Below are positions 27,453 to 36,833 of a stretch of 64,000 nt of DNA, piece after piece. The number at the start of each line of letters is the position of its first letter. The stretch's first letter is position 1. The DNA is taken from contig NC_015177.1 in the NCBI RefSeq assembly GCF_000190735.1, forward strand, positions 4,464,001-4,528,000, written 5' to 3'. Below the pieces are notes generated by a model. It ran no database searches. It saw only the letters and a program-made list of their open reading frames with translations, and was not told where the DNA came from. The DNA comes from Pseudopedobacter saltans DSM 12145. GTDB lineage: Bacteria; Bacteroidota; Bacteroidia; Sphingobacteriales; Sphingobacteriaceae. The translations under genes and the position numbers were made by a program.

Positions 27453-30206
27453 ATGAATTATAGAAGGAATTATTTGTTGGCTCTATTAATCGCATCTGCC
27501 TTGACAGGGAATGCGCAAACAAATGTGTGGCCTAATGTTACGAAGGAAATGAAGCCCTGGACCAGATGGTGGTGGATGGGAAGCGCAGTGGATGAAAAGA
27601 ATATTGCGGCATCATTAAAGCAGTATGAGCATGTTGGTTTTGGAGGTGTGGAAATTACGCCAATTTATGGAGCAAAAGGTTTTGAAAATAAGTACATACC
27701 TTTTTTATCTCCCCAATGGCTGCAGATGTTGAAATTTTCTGTAGACGAAGCAAAGGCAAAGGGTATGGGCGTAGATATGAACCTGGGAACAGGCTGGCCT
27801 TTTGGTGGCCCTCAGGTTACGGCCGATTATGCAGCTACGAAAATGATTGTGCAGCGTTACGCGCTAAAAAGGAAAGAGAAACTTGCCGAGAAAATAGTGG
27901 TTAAGGAAGCTAAACAAGCTGATGCAAGATTACAGGCATTGAGAGCGATAGCTCCTGATGGAAAACAAACGGATTTAATGCATTTTATTGCGGCTGATGG
28001 TACATTGAACTGGAGTCCGGAAACAGAAAATGCAGATATCATAGCTTTCTTTGCGGGTAAAACCCGGCAGGCTGTAAAAAGAGCGGCTCCAGGTGGAGAA
28101 GGCTATACGCTGGATCATTTGGATAAAAAATCTGTTGATGTTTATCTGGATCGTTTTAATCAGGCTTTTGCCGGTAAACAACCCGGTGTTAGAGCCTTTT
28201 TTAATGATAGTTATGAAGTTTATGGCGCAAACTGGACACCATTATTTTTTCAGGAATTTAAAAAGTTAAAAGGCTACAATCTGGAAGATCATTTGGTTGA
28301 GCTTACAGATAAGAGCGTACAAAATGAACGTGTTGCTCGTGTAAAGTCCGATTACAGAGAAGTGATGAGCCAATTGCTGCAGCATAATTTTTTGGATGAG
28401 TTTACCGGATTCGCACACAAATACAATGCTTTGTCAAAAAATCAGGCACATGGTTCGCCGGGTAACCTGATAGATTTATATGCTGCAACTGATATTGCAG
28501 AGTGTGAAACATTTGGATCTAGTTTCTTTCCTATCCCGGGCTTGAGACGAGATAAGGAAGATGTTAGAAATGTAGATCCGGATCCAATGATGTTTAAGTT
28601 TGCGACATCGGCAACCCATACCCATGGTAAAAAATACACCTCTTCGGAAACTTTTACCTGGTTAACCGAACATTTTAAGACTTCTTTATCTCAGGCAAAA
28701 CCCGAAGTTGAGCAACTGTTTTTATCAGGTGTGAATCATGTGTTTTATCATGGTACTACCTATTCTCCTGAGGAAGCAGGATATCCGGGGTGGTTATTCT
28801 ATGCATCGGTAAATTTTGTGCCCAGCAATTCGTTTTGGCCGCATTTAAAAGGTTTGAACGAATATATTACTCGGGTTCAGTCTGTATTGCAGTCGACCAA
28901 AGCGGATAATGAAATATTGATGTACTGGCCTATTTACGATGTTTGGAATAATCCTAAGGGCTTAGATATGGCGCTTAAGGTTCATGATGTAGATGAGTGG
29001 TTGCATCCGACGGCATTTTATAAGCAGTCATTAATGTTATCGAACAAAGGCTATTCTTTTGATTTTGTTACCGATAATATATTGAGTAATGCTAAGGTTG
29101 TTGACGGTAATATCAGTACCAATAGCAATGCTACAGCTTATAAAACATTGCTGATTCCCGAAAGTGATCTGATGTCGGAGACAACCCTGGAAAGTATTAT
29201 TAGTTTGGCAAAAAATGGTGCTAAGATTATATTCCAGTCTTTGCCTAAAGATGTTCCGGGGCTGGCAGATTTAGAAACGAGAAGAGCAAAATTTAAACAA
29301 TTGATAACCTCCCTTGACTTTAAATCGGAAGGTGGGCTGAAGAGATACCGTATAGGTAAAGGGGAAATTATTTTATCTCGGGATTTTGTTCCGGCGCTTT
29401 CTTCCATAGTAGTTAACCGAGAGGAATTGACAGATAAGGGACTGAAATTTACAAGACGAGTAGAAAATGGGAATGTATATTATTACATAGTGAATCATTC
29501 TAAAGACGATTTTAACGGATTTGTAAAGTTGAATGTACAGGGAAACCAGGTGGTTTTGATGGATCCTGAGCAAGGTGATGCAGGTGAGGCTGAAGTGAAT
29601 GGCGCACAGGTTCGTCTCCAGATAAAGTCGGGACAGGCATTTATTGTAAAAGTTGCCAAAGAGAAATCAGCTCTTAACAAATGGCGTTATTTAGGACAGG
29701 AACTAGCTGCAACTAAAATTGAAACGCCATGGAATCTCAGTTTTGCCAATGGCGGACCTGAATTGCCGGCAGCCAGAAAACTGACGACCTTAAAGTCATG
29801 GACGGAATTTGGTGACGAGAAAGCTAATAGGTTCTCAGGCTCTGGAATTTATGAGACTACTTTTAATTTCAGTCCAAAATCTCAGAATGAGTATGTTCTT
29901 GATTTAGGTAAGGTAGCTGAAAGTGCCCGGGTTTGGGTTAACGGAACCGAGGTTGGCATTGTTTGGGGAATACCGTTCGAGGTTAGAATAGGTAAGTATC
30001 TGAAAAAAGGTAAAAACACACTGAAAATAGAAGTTAATAATCTGATGGCAAATAGGATTAAGGATCTGGATGAAAAAGGGATTGAATGGAGAAACTATCA
30101 TGAAATCAATTTTGTCAATATTGACTATAAGGCTTTCAATGCGAAAGATTGGAAGTTAATGCCTTCTGGTTTGTTGGGTCCGGTTTCTATTAAAGCTTAT
30201 CAATGA
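27453..30206 (+). CDS. GH106 alpha-L-rhamnosidase
   Basis: The 917-aa exported enzyme has signal peptide MNYRRNYLLALLIASALTGNAQ. GH106 motifs are visible from the N-terminus: WTRWWWMGSAVDEKNI, FGGVEITPIYG, MGVDMNLGTGWPFGGP, FFNDSYEVYG, then SSETFTWLTEHF, NHVFYHGTTYSP, and a C-terminal beta-sandwich (ARVWVNGTEVGIVWGIPFEV cut here at 20 residues). The enzyme removes non-reducing rhamnose from RG-I oligosaccharides after GH105 has exposed it. It starts 13 bases after rhaM and is the last gene of the pectin cluster, followed by a terminator-like hairpin. Length and domain order are normal. Confidence 0.94.
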   Translation: MNYRRNYLLALLIASALTGNAQTNVWPNVTKEMKPWTRWWWMGSAVDEKNIAASLKQYEHVGFGGVEITPIYGAKGFENKYIPFLSPQWLQMLKFSVDEAKAKGMGVDMNLGTGWPFGGPQVTADYAATKMIVQRYALKRKEKLAEKIVVKEAKQADARLQALRAIAPDGKQTDLMHFIAADGTLNWSPETENADIIAFFAGKTRQAVKRAAPGGEGYTLDHLDKKSVDVYLDRFNQAFAGKQPGVRAFFNDSYEVYGANWTPLFFQEFKKLKGYNLEDHLVELTDKSVQNERVARVKSDYREVMSQLLQHNFLDEFTGFAHKYNALSKNQAHGSPGNLIDLYAATDIAECETFGSSFFPIPGLRRDKEDVRNVDPDPMMFKFATSATHTHGKKYTSSETFTWLTEHFKTSLSQAKPEVEQLFLSGVNHVFYHGTTYSPEEAGYPGWLFYASVNFVPSNSFWPHLKGLNEYITRVQSVLQSTKADNEILMYWPIYDVWNNPKGLDMALKVHDVDEWLHPTAFYKQSLMLSNKGYSFDFVTDNILSNAKVVDGNISTNSNATAYKTLLIPESDLMSETTLESIISLAKNGAKIIFQSLPKDVPGLADLETRRAKFKQLITSLDFKSEGGLKRYRIGKGEIILSRDFVPALSSIVVNREELTDKGLKFTRRVENGNVYYYIVNHSKDDFNGFVKLNVQGNQVVLMDPEQGDAGEAEVNGAQVRLQIKSGQAFIVKVAKEKSALNKWRYLGQELAATKIETPWNLSFANGGPELPAARKLTTLKSWTEFGDEKANRFSGSGIYETTFNFSPKSQNEYVLDLGKVAESARVWVNGTEVGIVWGIPFEVRIGKYLKKGKNTLKIEVNNLMANRIKDLDEKGIEWRNYHEINFVNIDYKAFNAKDWKLMPSGLLGPVSIKAYQ

Positions 30207-30257
30207 TTGTAAGTGTCTGAATCATTAAAAGTTAAGTGATTTTTGGAAACCTTAATG

Positions 30258-30297
30258 TCCTCGAAAAGTTAGAGACTTTTTGGGGATATTTTTATTT
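30258..30297 (+). terminator. Candidate terminator of the pectin operon
   Basis: TCCTCGAAAAGT (30,258-30,269) can pair with ACTTTTTGGGGA (30,275-30,286) with two weak pairs and a 5-base loop, followed by TATTTTTATTT. It lies 52 bases after the GH106 stop. Confidence 0.5.
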
Positions 30298-30791
30298 GGA
30301 GCTAAAATATATTCAATTCATATCAAGCTTTAAAAGTTTGTAGGTGTTGATGTGTTTTTAGAGTTGCCCAATTTTTAGCCTTTTTAGATAGGGACTTGTT
30401 AAATAAATTTACTTTCGGAATTTTCGTGGTCGAAAAAGCCTTAAACAAGAATTATCTTGCTGTCTTTTCCCCTGTTTCAGGATTTGTTCGGGAAACAGGG
30501 GAATTCACTGTTCGCATTGTTCACAGGCTGTCTACTACAGGTGGATTGGATTATAATCAGGGGTTTTTAAAAATGTTGCTAAGATTTTGATCAGTTAAGT
30601 GGTTTCCTAATAGGGTGATCTATACCCCTCATCCGCCCTTTGGGCACCTTCTCCCTCATGGAGAAGGGGTAATGCATTTTTAAAATTAACTTTAGACATT
30701 AAACTCATGTTCATTAGTCCAGGTATCTTGGACTTAAAGAATAAATTAGATTGTAGAAGGAAGAGGTAGGCACTTGCGCCAAAAGTAGATT
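30298..30791. repeat. Gene-free stretch with two palindromic repeats
   Basis: No credible gene is seen between the GH106 terminator and the convergent NACHT gene. Two structures stand out. TTCCCCTGTTTC (30,467-30,478) pairs perfectly with GAAACAGGGGAA (30,492-30,503) around a 13-base loop. A compound palindrome at 30,623-30,671 contains GCCC-TTT-GGGC and CCTTCTCC-CTCAT-GGAGAAGG, inside outer arms TACCCCT/AGGGGTA. The second resembles a dispersed intergenic repeat seen in many bacterial genomes. These could block read-through between the convergent genes. Confidence 0.6.
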
Positions 30792-33700
30792 TTAGTTGAC
30801 TAACTTACTGATTTGGTTAATATCCAGGTAATTGGAGTCGAAATCTCTGAATTTCTCTAACGCTAACAGTCTGTACCAGTGAATATCGCGATACCTCTTA
30901 TACTTAGAGCTTAAATGATTTGATTTTTCAATTAGGAAATCATTTACGAGGATTAAATCTTCCTCACTTTTTTCTGCCAGACTCAAGATCCAGTTTCGAA
31001 CGATACCTTGCCCTGATTCAGTCCAATGGATTACTTTTTGAGCATCATCCACAATGAAATAGCAGATTCCATCAATTTGGGCTAAAATTTGTCTTGTATC
31101 TAATTTTTTAAAGCTGATTTCTCCAAGGTTTCTATTTGAAATTCGTTTATGGATTTCTAAATAAGAAACTAAAAATGTTAGACCTTCTATTTCACCAATA
31201 TTAATTAATGTATGGGCAATTTCGAATTTTCTCTCCTCTTTCGTGTCATCTCTATATAAAGCTATTTTTAAAATAGGGGCAATTTCTGCGGAGAATGAAT
31301 CTCCAATTTTTTTAGCCATATAAATAAAACAATAGGCATTATAGTTTTTAATATACTTAATTAAAGGGATAAGATCTGATACAGTTCCACCTAATTCTAT
31401 ATATACTTCCAATATATCATTAATACTATATGAAGTTGAAGTATATTTATTCTCAAAAAATAGTTTGGTCAAAATGTCATAAATAATGTCTTTTGAATCA
31501 TAAATTTTTAAATGTCGACATAAACCAATATGATTCTCTAATACTCCCATATCAGAAATGCCTAATTTTATATTATCCAAGATACTTTGTTTAAGTAATT
31601 CTATATTCTTATTTGATATTTTCTCCAAAATAGTTTCAGATAACGAATAGGTGTTGTTTAGTGAATGATGTTCAAAATTCTTAATACCGCCATTGTCAGC
31701 ACAGATCATTTTAATTAAAATTTCTTCAGGTGTATCAAATTCAAACTTCGAGAATATTTTTGCTATTTTAACCTCAAGAGTTTTGTGCCAATGTTCTATT
31801 TCTCCATTTTCGCTGATCTCTATAGAATATGTGCTTTCAAATATGCATATGGGTAGTTTTTTATAATAATATTCTTTAACAATTTCATAAAGTGGGATAT
31901 TAGATTGGATAAAGTCAGTGCTATACTTTCCGAGTATTTTTAAAACTTGAAACCATTCAAAGTCCATCTTTTCAAGCTGTTGTAGGGCTAATTTTTTTTC
32001 TATACTATCCCAAGGTTGTCTATCTTTTAGAAAATGATAAATAATTAACGAGTTAGCCTTTATTTTAGTTGGAGAAGCGTTATAATCAATATATAATTCA
32101 TTTTTGGAAATTATATCACTGCCAAATGCTTTAAAATATTTAATAATCCCCTTTTTAAATGATCCTTTATTAAGGATATATGATAAATCATTTTGATCTA
32201 TCAATCTCGAATATTTCTCATATTCATCGTGGATAGGATTCCATTTTGGTAGGAAGTGGCTTTCAGTGGTAGCTTTACATGCAGAGAAGAATTTATTAGC
32301 AATATCTTTATTCCCGTAATGATCAGTCGCAACATAAATTGACCAAAGTTTATCTAGCGAAATATTTCCTTCTTCATATTCATTAAATATAAAATCGAAA
32401 CAATCTTCAGTCAATAAATATGCAAAATTCCAAAAATCTAATCTTTTGATATCTGGGAATAAAATTTTTAAGGCTAAAGAGTTTGAATTTGTCTCGTTGA
32501 AGAAATTCGATAATTCTTCATAATCACTTTTAGTGAATTCTCTCCCAATTTTTTTGATTAGGTTTAAAAGTGGATAAATAATAGTAATATCCGATTTGTA
32601 AATCTTTACTAGATTTTCATTAAGTGTTGTAAGAAATAATCCCTTATTTATGGATCTTTCAAAAAACTCGAAATGTCCTGTTTGATTTAGTGAAATTAGT
32701 AATTTCTTTGCGTTAACAGTATTTTTGACTGATGCCAAAAGCATTTCTAAAAAATAATAAGAACCATTATGATCGATTTCTTGATTATGTCTAATTAAAA
32801 CAGGAATGCCTTCCAAAGCGTAGTCATAAAACTCATCGATAAGTTTTAGCTTTAATATATTCTGATAAACCCCGTCTCTAAACTCGTGTTTTGAATTGAG
32901 TGAGCTTTGAGTTAGTTTATAAACAAAATCTTTAGTAGCAAGATTAAATTCTGCTGATAACTCAAGGAGTTGATTTGCATAAAAATCATCTAATGTATTA
33001 AACACTTCCGAAAAAATCATCTTTTTTAAATTTTCCTTCTGTGTTTCTGATAATTCTACATTTCTTAAAACTCTGGTAAAAACAGTCTTGATTGGTGTGG
33101 GGAGTTCTTGTTTGATCAGCTCTATACAGTGGTCTTTGGCTTTGGGTTGAGAATTGATAAAAGAGGCAATAACTCTGTCATTTATTAGTTGTAACCGATT
33201 ATTGTAGATGTTTAGTTTTTCAACAAGTAGATCTAAAAAAGTTATCATTTGGTCAGATGAGAACTTTGTTCCTTCCGTCTTAAATATAATTTCAATATTA
33301 TCCTGTTTGATGAATTCTATAAGTGGTTTGTACAATGAACCTTTTTCGTCTATCAATGAAAACAATGAAGTTATCGTCTGTAACCATTTCGTTTTTATTT
33401 TCTTGATTTGAGTACCATTGGTAGACAAATTAATAATATCTTTAAAAGGCAGATTAATTAGATATTGAGCAGCAAGATGCTCTTGGTATAAGGCGTTTGT
33501 GAAACTCCAATAGTTGTTTTTAAAGTTGACGATAGAACTATTCTGCAATAGTAATATCTCCTTGTCGTCAAATAGAAGTTGTATTGTTTCATCTATGAAT
33601 GAATTAGTGCCTGCAAGCTGTAATGCGAAAGCTAATTTTTGTATTGAATTATTATATTTTACACTTTGTCTCTTAAGAAGCTTGCCGTCTATATTTCTTC

Positions 33701-34931
33701 TGGTATTTTGAAGTGTAGTGTCGATAAAGCTATCTAGTAAGGAGATTTTATTTTCGGGTATTTGATTAGAGTTTTCTTTATAGCTTTTAACTAATTGAAT
33801 AAGATAAAAAGGACTAAACAGAAAATCATAAATACCCGCATTGTAAATTTTTTTATAAAAATGGTCAATATCAGAACCCAATTGTTGAACTAAATACTTA
33901 TGGATAGAGTGTTCATTTAAAGGCCTTAACTCGAAAATCTCAAAATCTCGTAGTTCATTTTCAATTTCATAATGATCAAAAAACAGCCTTCGACAACAAA
34001 TAATTAAGCTTATGTTGGGGTTTTCCATTGCAAAAGCCTTGATATATTTGACCTGACTGAGAAATTTTTCTGTAGGTACTTCATCCAGGCCATCTAAACC
34101 AATTATGATATCTTTGGCTGGAATGGTTTTCCAATTAGGGTAATTAACTTGTAAGCATCGGTCAATCTCACTTACATTTAATTCTTTAAGATCAATTAAG
34201 ATTGGATAATATGAAAGGGGAGAGGCAGATAGATTATGCAGAACCTTTTGCATTTCTATGCTTTTCCCTGAATGAGCTTCGCCTAATATTGCCATCCTTT
34301 TGGCCGAAAATCTATTTTCAACAAAAAGTTTTTCAAGTTCTATTGCTGTGAAATCGTTATCCCATATAGAAAGTAAAGGTTGATTATATCTTTCAATTTG
34401 TCGGTCAATGTAATCTTTTGGTTCAGAAATGGGTCTGTAGGATATGTTCTTAGAGTGACAAAGTTCATCTGCATCTAATTTTCCAAAGTATTTCTCAACT
34501 ACAGTATAGTACTTTTGTAATTGAGTATCAAGATAGTTCTTATCCCAGAATTGCAAATCGATATTGAAATCGTTTTTTAACTTTTTAACAAGTTCTGATT
34601 GTCGTTTTTTACTTTTTGAATTTTGGAGATCCGCAGTAGTAATTAGAATAAAATCACTACACTCATCAACTAAACTATTGTATGTAAATTGGTTAACAAT
34701 GTTTGTGAGATCACCTGGAAATAGCTTCTTCTCACACTTACATTGAATAAAAGTATATTTGCCACCATTAGGCTTTAAACTGTGTAAGTCAATGCCCTTT
34801 TGATCATTACCTTGTTTTAAATAATTCTCAAACCTTAGTTCTGGTAATTCATATTGAGTAAAATGAATACAGAGGTCTTGGAATACATCCCAAGAAATTT
34901 TATTCCAGTCTAATCCTTTTTTATTAATCAT
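30792..34931 (-). CDS. NACHT-type STAND NTPase with N-terminal PD-(D/E)XK nuclease domain (putative antiphage defence)
   Basis: A 1379-aa cytoplasmic protein with no signal peptide. Residues ~5-150 look like an Mrr/restriction endonuclease-like domain: KGIDLHSL with D48, then FIQCKCEKK with Q63 and K65, and later DFILITTADLQ. A NACHT NTPase follows: Walker A GEAHSGKS (217-224) and Walker B IIIGLDGLDEV with D280, D283 and E284, the DGLDE form typical of NACHT. A CCRR sensor-like segment and an ELRPLNEHSIHKYL winged region come next. The remaining ~850 residues are helical and Lys/Ile/Asn rich, as expected of a repeat-type sensor. The layout matches Avs/bNACHT antiphage proteins, which oligomerise on sensing a phage protein and activate the N-terminal effector. 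It is more AT-rich than the flanking genes, in keeping with transfer. Trigger and nuclease activity are inferred. Confidence 0.85.
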   Translation of the reverse strand: MINKKGLDWNKISWDVFQDLCIHFTQYELPELRFENYLKQGNDQKGIDLHSLKPNGGKYTFIQCKCEKKLFPGDLTNIVNQFTYNSLVDECSDFILITTADLQNSKSKKRQSELVKKLKNDFNIDLQFWDKNYLDTQLQKYYTVVEKYFGKLDADELCHSKNISYRPISEPKDYIDRQIERYNQPLLSIWDNDFTAIELEKLFVENRFSAKRMAILGEAHSGKSIEMQKVLHNLSASPLSYYPILIDLKELNVSEIDRCLQVNYPNWKTIPAKDIIIGLDGLDEVPTEKFLSQVKYIKAFAMENPNISLIICCRRLFFDHYEIENELRDFEIFELRPLNEHSIHKYLVQQLGSDIDHFYKKIYNAGIYDFLFSPFYLIQLVKSYKENSNQIPENKISLLDSFIDTTLQNTRRNIDGKLLKRQSVKYNNSIQKLAFALQLAGTNSFIDETIQLLFDDKEILLLQNSSIVNFKNNYWSFTNALYQEHLAAQYLINLPFKDIINLSTNGTQIKKIKTKWLQTITSLFSLIDEKGSLYKPLIEFIKQDNIEIIFKTEGTKFSSDQMITFLDLLVEKLNIYNNRLQLINDRVIASFINSQPKAKDHCIELIKQELPTPIKTVFTRVLRNVELSETQKENLKKMIFSEVFNTLDDFYANQLLELSAEFNLATKDFVYKLTQSSLNSKHEFRDGVYQNILKLKLIDEFYDYALEGIPVLIRHNQEIDHNGSYYFLEMLLASVKNTVNAKKLLISLNQTGHFEFFERSINKGLFLTTLNENLVKIYKSDITIIYPLLNLIKKIGREFTKSDYEELSNFFNETNSNSLALKILFPDIKRLDFWNFAYLLTEDCFDFIFNEYEEGNISLDKLWSIYVATDHYGNKDIANKFFSACKATTESHFLPKWNPIHDEYEKYSRLIDQNDLSYILNKGSFKKGIIKYFKAFGSDIISKNELYIDYNASPTKIKANSLIIYHFLKDRQPWDSIEKKLALQQLEKMDFEWFQVLKILGKYSTDFIQSNIPLYEIVKEYYYKKLPICIFESTYSIEISENGEIEHWHKTLEVKIAKIFSKFEFDTPEEILIKMICADNGGIKNFEHHSLNNTYSLSETILEKISNKNIELLKQSILDNIKLGISDMGVLENHIGLCRHLKIYDSKDIIYDILTKLFFENKYTSTSYSINDILEVYIELGGTVSDLIPLIKYIKNYNAYCFIYMAKKIGDSFSAEIAPILKIALYRDDTKEERKFEIAHTLINIGEIEGLTFLVSYLEIHKRISNRNLGEISFKKLDTRQILAQIDGICYFIVDDAQKVIHWTESGQGIVRNWILSLAEKSEEDLILVNDFLIEKSNHLSSKYKRYRDIHWYRLLALEKFRDFDSNYLDINQISKLVN

Positions 34932-34944
34932 TACTTTTCTCTCT

Positions 34945-34952
34945 CAAATATA
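34945..34952 (-). promoter_or_regulatory. -7 promoter element of the NACHT gene
   Basis: On the minus strand TATATTTG is a perfect match to the Bacteroidetes TAnnTTTG element and ends 13 bases before the ATG. Transcription starting about 7 bases on would leave a leader of only a few bases. No clear -33 TTTG is seen. Confidence 0.45.
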
Positions 34953-35412
34953 CATTCGTATTCCTTACTTTCGTCTGCTCTAATTTCAATAATATCAGGC
35001 ATCCTTTTTGGATTAATTGAATGGAATTGCAGAAAATATAATTTTTGGAATGAAGAAATTTTCTGACTTCATGAATTTTTCTACAGCTTTAGAACATCCC
35101 TTTGTATTAAATAGTATTTTATGACATATACTAAAATATTAAGGTAATTAGAGAAGCACTCGGTTTATTCCAAAAAGATTTTCACCGTTATCAGATTTAT
35201 TTAGAGATCGCTAATCAAAAAAGAAGTAGAACGTATTGGTACAGAATCAAGCATACTAGTTGTTTTAAAGATAACCCGTTGTTGCTAAAAGATTAATCTA
35301 ATGCTAAGGAGTTATCTTAAACCAGAACAGAGACCATATCAAAAGCTTCGACCATTCGAAAGAGATAGCATATTACACCTTATCTTTTGATACAGTCCCA
35401 TGTTTTAAAATA
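34953..35412. other. Gene-poor gap between NACHT and Crp/Fnr genes
   Basis: This AT-rich stretch holds no intact gene. It contains a probable decayed HTH gene fragment (35,121-35,296, listed separately) and a distant 9-bp inverted repeat TATCAAAAG/CTTTTGATA (35,337-35,345 and 35,384-35,392). Confidence 0.5.
35121..35296 (+). pseudogene. Decayed XRE-type HTH regulator fragment
   Basis: An ATG at 35,121 opens MTYTKILR and then meets a stop; shifting frame at that point continues as VIREALGLFQKDFHRYQIYLE and on to a TAA at 35,294. The spliced reading (YTKILR, IREALGL.QKDF..Y) resembles the first helices of XRE-family regulators of the type that start with TKILRKIREALGLSQ. Both the frameshift and the early loss of similarity argue that it is a remnant. 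It sits just upstream of the NACHT gene, facing away from it. Confidence 0.3.
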
Positions 35413-35997
35413 CTATCCTGACCTCTTAAGCAATACCTCCTTCTTAATGCGTGATAAATGTATGGCGCTAATATTTAGTAAATCCGCGATATAATTCTGT
35501 CGAATACAAAGATCAATCTGCGGATATCTATCTTTAAGTAGTAAATACCGTTGTTTGGCAACTCCCTTTCCGGAAATGGCCAGTTGTTTTCTGTAGAAGT
35601 CATTTTCGGCAAGCAGAGCCTTAAAAATTACCTGGGCATAGTCATTACTGAAATGAAGTAAAGCGTTCCATTCATGAAATGATAAGCTTACAATTTCTGC
35701 GTCATAGATGCACTCGATTCCAAGTGCAGATGAATCTTGTGTTAAGTAGCTTTCTGCTATATATAGGTGTTTATGAGGACCGACGATATCAATCGTTTTA
35801 GAAGTATCTGCGGTGCTTTCAAAAATTCTGAAATATCCGCTCTTTACAAAAATGAGATGCCGGCATATCTCCCCGGGATTTAGCAGAACCTTACTTCTGG
35901 ATATGTTTTCCAATTGTATCCGATGTAACAATGATTCCTCTGCATCGGGAGGTAAATAGCCAAACTCTCTCAAATAGTTTACATAATGTTTATGCAT
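35413..35997 (-). CDS. Crp/Fnr-family transcriptional regulator
   Basis: The 194-aa protein has the cyclic-nucleotide-binding-like jelly roll (about residues 25-120: SRSKVLLNPGEICRHLIFVKSG, shown in part) and a C-terminal winged helix (YIADLLNISAIHLSRIKKE, about 168-186). The CNB pocket lacks the canonical RxS cAMP-binding loop, as in most Bacteroidetes members, so the ligand is unknown. Such proteins in Pedobacter often act as local stress or redox regulators. It is transcribed alone, divergently from the HTH gene at 36,216, with 218 bases between them. Confidence 0.9.
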   Translation of the reverse strand: MHKHYVNYLREFGYLPPDAEESLLHRIQLENISRSKVLLNPGEICRHLIFVKSGYFRIFESTADTSKTIDIVGPHKHLYIAESYLTQDSSALGIECIYDAEIVSLSFHEWNALLHFSNDYAQVIFKALLAENDFYRKQLAISGKGVAKQRYLLLKDRYPQIDLCIRQNYIADLLNISAIHLSRIKKEVLLKRSG

Positions 35998-36215
35998 GCT
36001 CGTGTATTTATTAATTTCTGTAATGAAAGAAAATGATTTAAGCTTTTATATCTTGCAGTTAACCGGTTTACTAAAACACAATATTAATTATTTGTTTTGA
36101 AGCTATGAAGTTTTTTAACTCTTTATTTTTTAAACAATACAGAAATTGATACGAATGAATTGTGTGTTTACCACAAATTTTAGTTGAATAGATTGTTAAC
36201 TGATAATTTAAATTT

Positions 36216-36515
36216 ATGACGACAACATTTGAAAACAGGAAGATGTACTATCTTTTCTTAGGCTCTTTAAGCAGAATAGAGGAGCTATTAAATACCTTAT
36301 TATGTATGTTGGTAGAAACAAAAGAAAATCTGAACCAAAAGACTAGATTGCAGGACTTTAAAGAAAAATGCTTGGATAAGCAAGAGGTGCTTCAGCTACT
36401 GAAAATTTCTGGGCGTACATTATACAATCTGCGTAAGAGCAACAAATTATCTGAAAAAGTGATTGGTGGTAAAATGTACTTTAACCTATCGGACGTAGAG
36501 AAATTAATGAAATAG
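36216..36515 (+). CDS. Excisionase-type helix-turn-helix protein
   Basis: The 99-aa protein has an amphipathic N-terminal helix (residues 10-35) and a C-terminal HTH_17/MerR-like winged helix (LDKQEVLQLLKISGRTLYNL, then SNKLSEKVIGGKMYFNLSDVEKLM). This architecture is common in Bacteroidetes mobile elements as DNA-binding accessory or excisionase-like proteins. There is no integrase nearby, so it may be an element remnant or a small regulator of the genes that follow. Confidence 0.8.
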   Translation: MTTTFENRKMYYLFLGSLSRIEELLNTLLCMLVETKENLNQKTRLQDFKEKCLDKQEVLQLLKISGRTLYNLRKSNKLSEKVIGGKMYFNLSDVEKLMK

Positions 36516-36833
36516 ATGTACTTTTTCAAAATTTCAATAGTTCTCCAAAAGTAGCTTTTAAGCAAGAAATGCCCTGTATGCTTTTACTCTGCTTCGGGTC
36601 TTCTTCGCGAAACAGGGGGTATTTCCCGAAGAAGTCTCGAAGCGGTCCCGAAGAAAAGTGCGAAAAAGTGGCAAACTGTAACAAAGCCAGGCAGGTAGTG
36701 GCAAAATGCAGCAAGGGCGGTTCCCAGGCTTTTTTTTGAGTTTTTTGCCTTCTACATTTGCCTTCAGACAAAAGACCGATAGCGCTATCACAGAAGCTTT
36801 TGCACATGGTTAAACCCTTTAAATTTTTAAGAT
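36516..36833. other. Structured non-coding stretch upstream of the DUF6266 gene
   Basis: No gene is credible here; minus-strand frames lack homology that I recognise. The stretch is visibly richer in G/C than its surroundings and repetitive. An imperfect 18-bp inverted repeat (36,592-36,609 with 36,625-36,642, 15 of 18 pairs) surrounds AAACAGGGGG. CCCGAAGAA occurs at 36,625 and 36,647. AGTGGCAAA occurs at 36,667 and 36,697 within longer similar arms. A run of eight T follows GGGCGGTTCCCAGGC at about 36,715. It may be a folded leader, small RNA or recombination region for the genes downstream. Confidence 0.45.

Noticed and set aside
30396-30590. 64-codon frame in the gap after GH106.
   Set aside because: It spans the CCCCTGTTTC palindrome, lacks a ribosome-binding context and resembles no family.
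36059-36070. TTAACCGGTTTA between the Crp/Fnr and HTH genes as a fourth LacI operator.
   Set aside because: The left half differs from the TAAAY arm, and no -7 element follows at the spacing shared by the other three sites.
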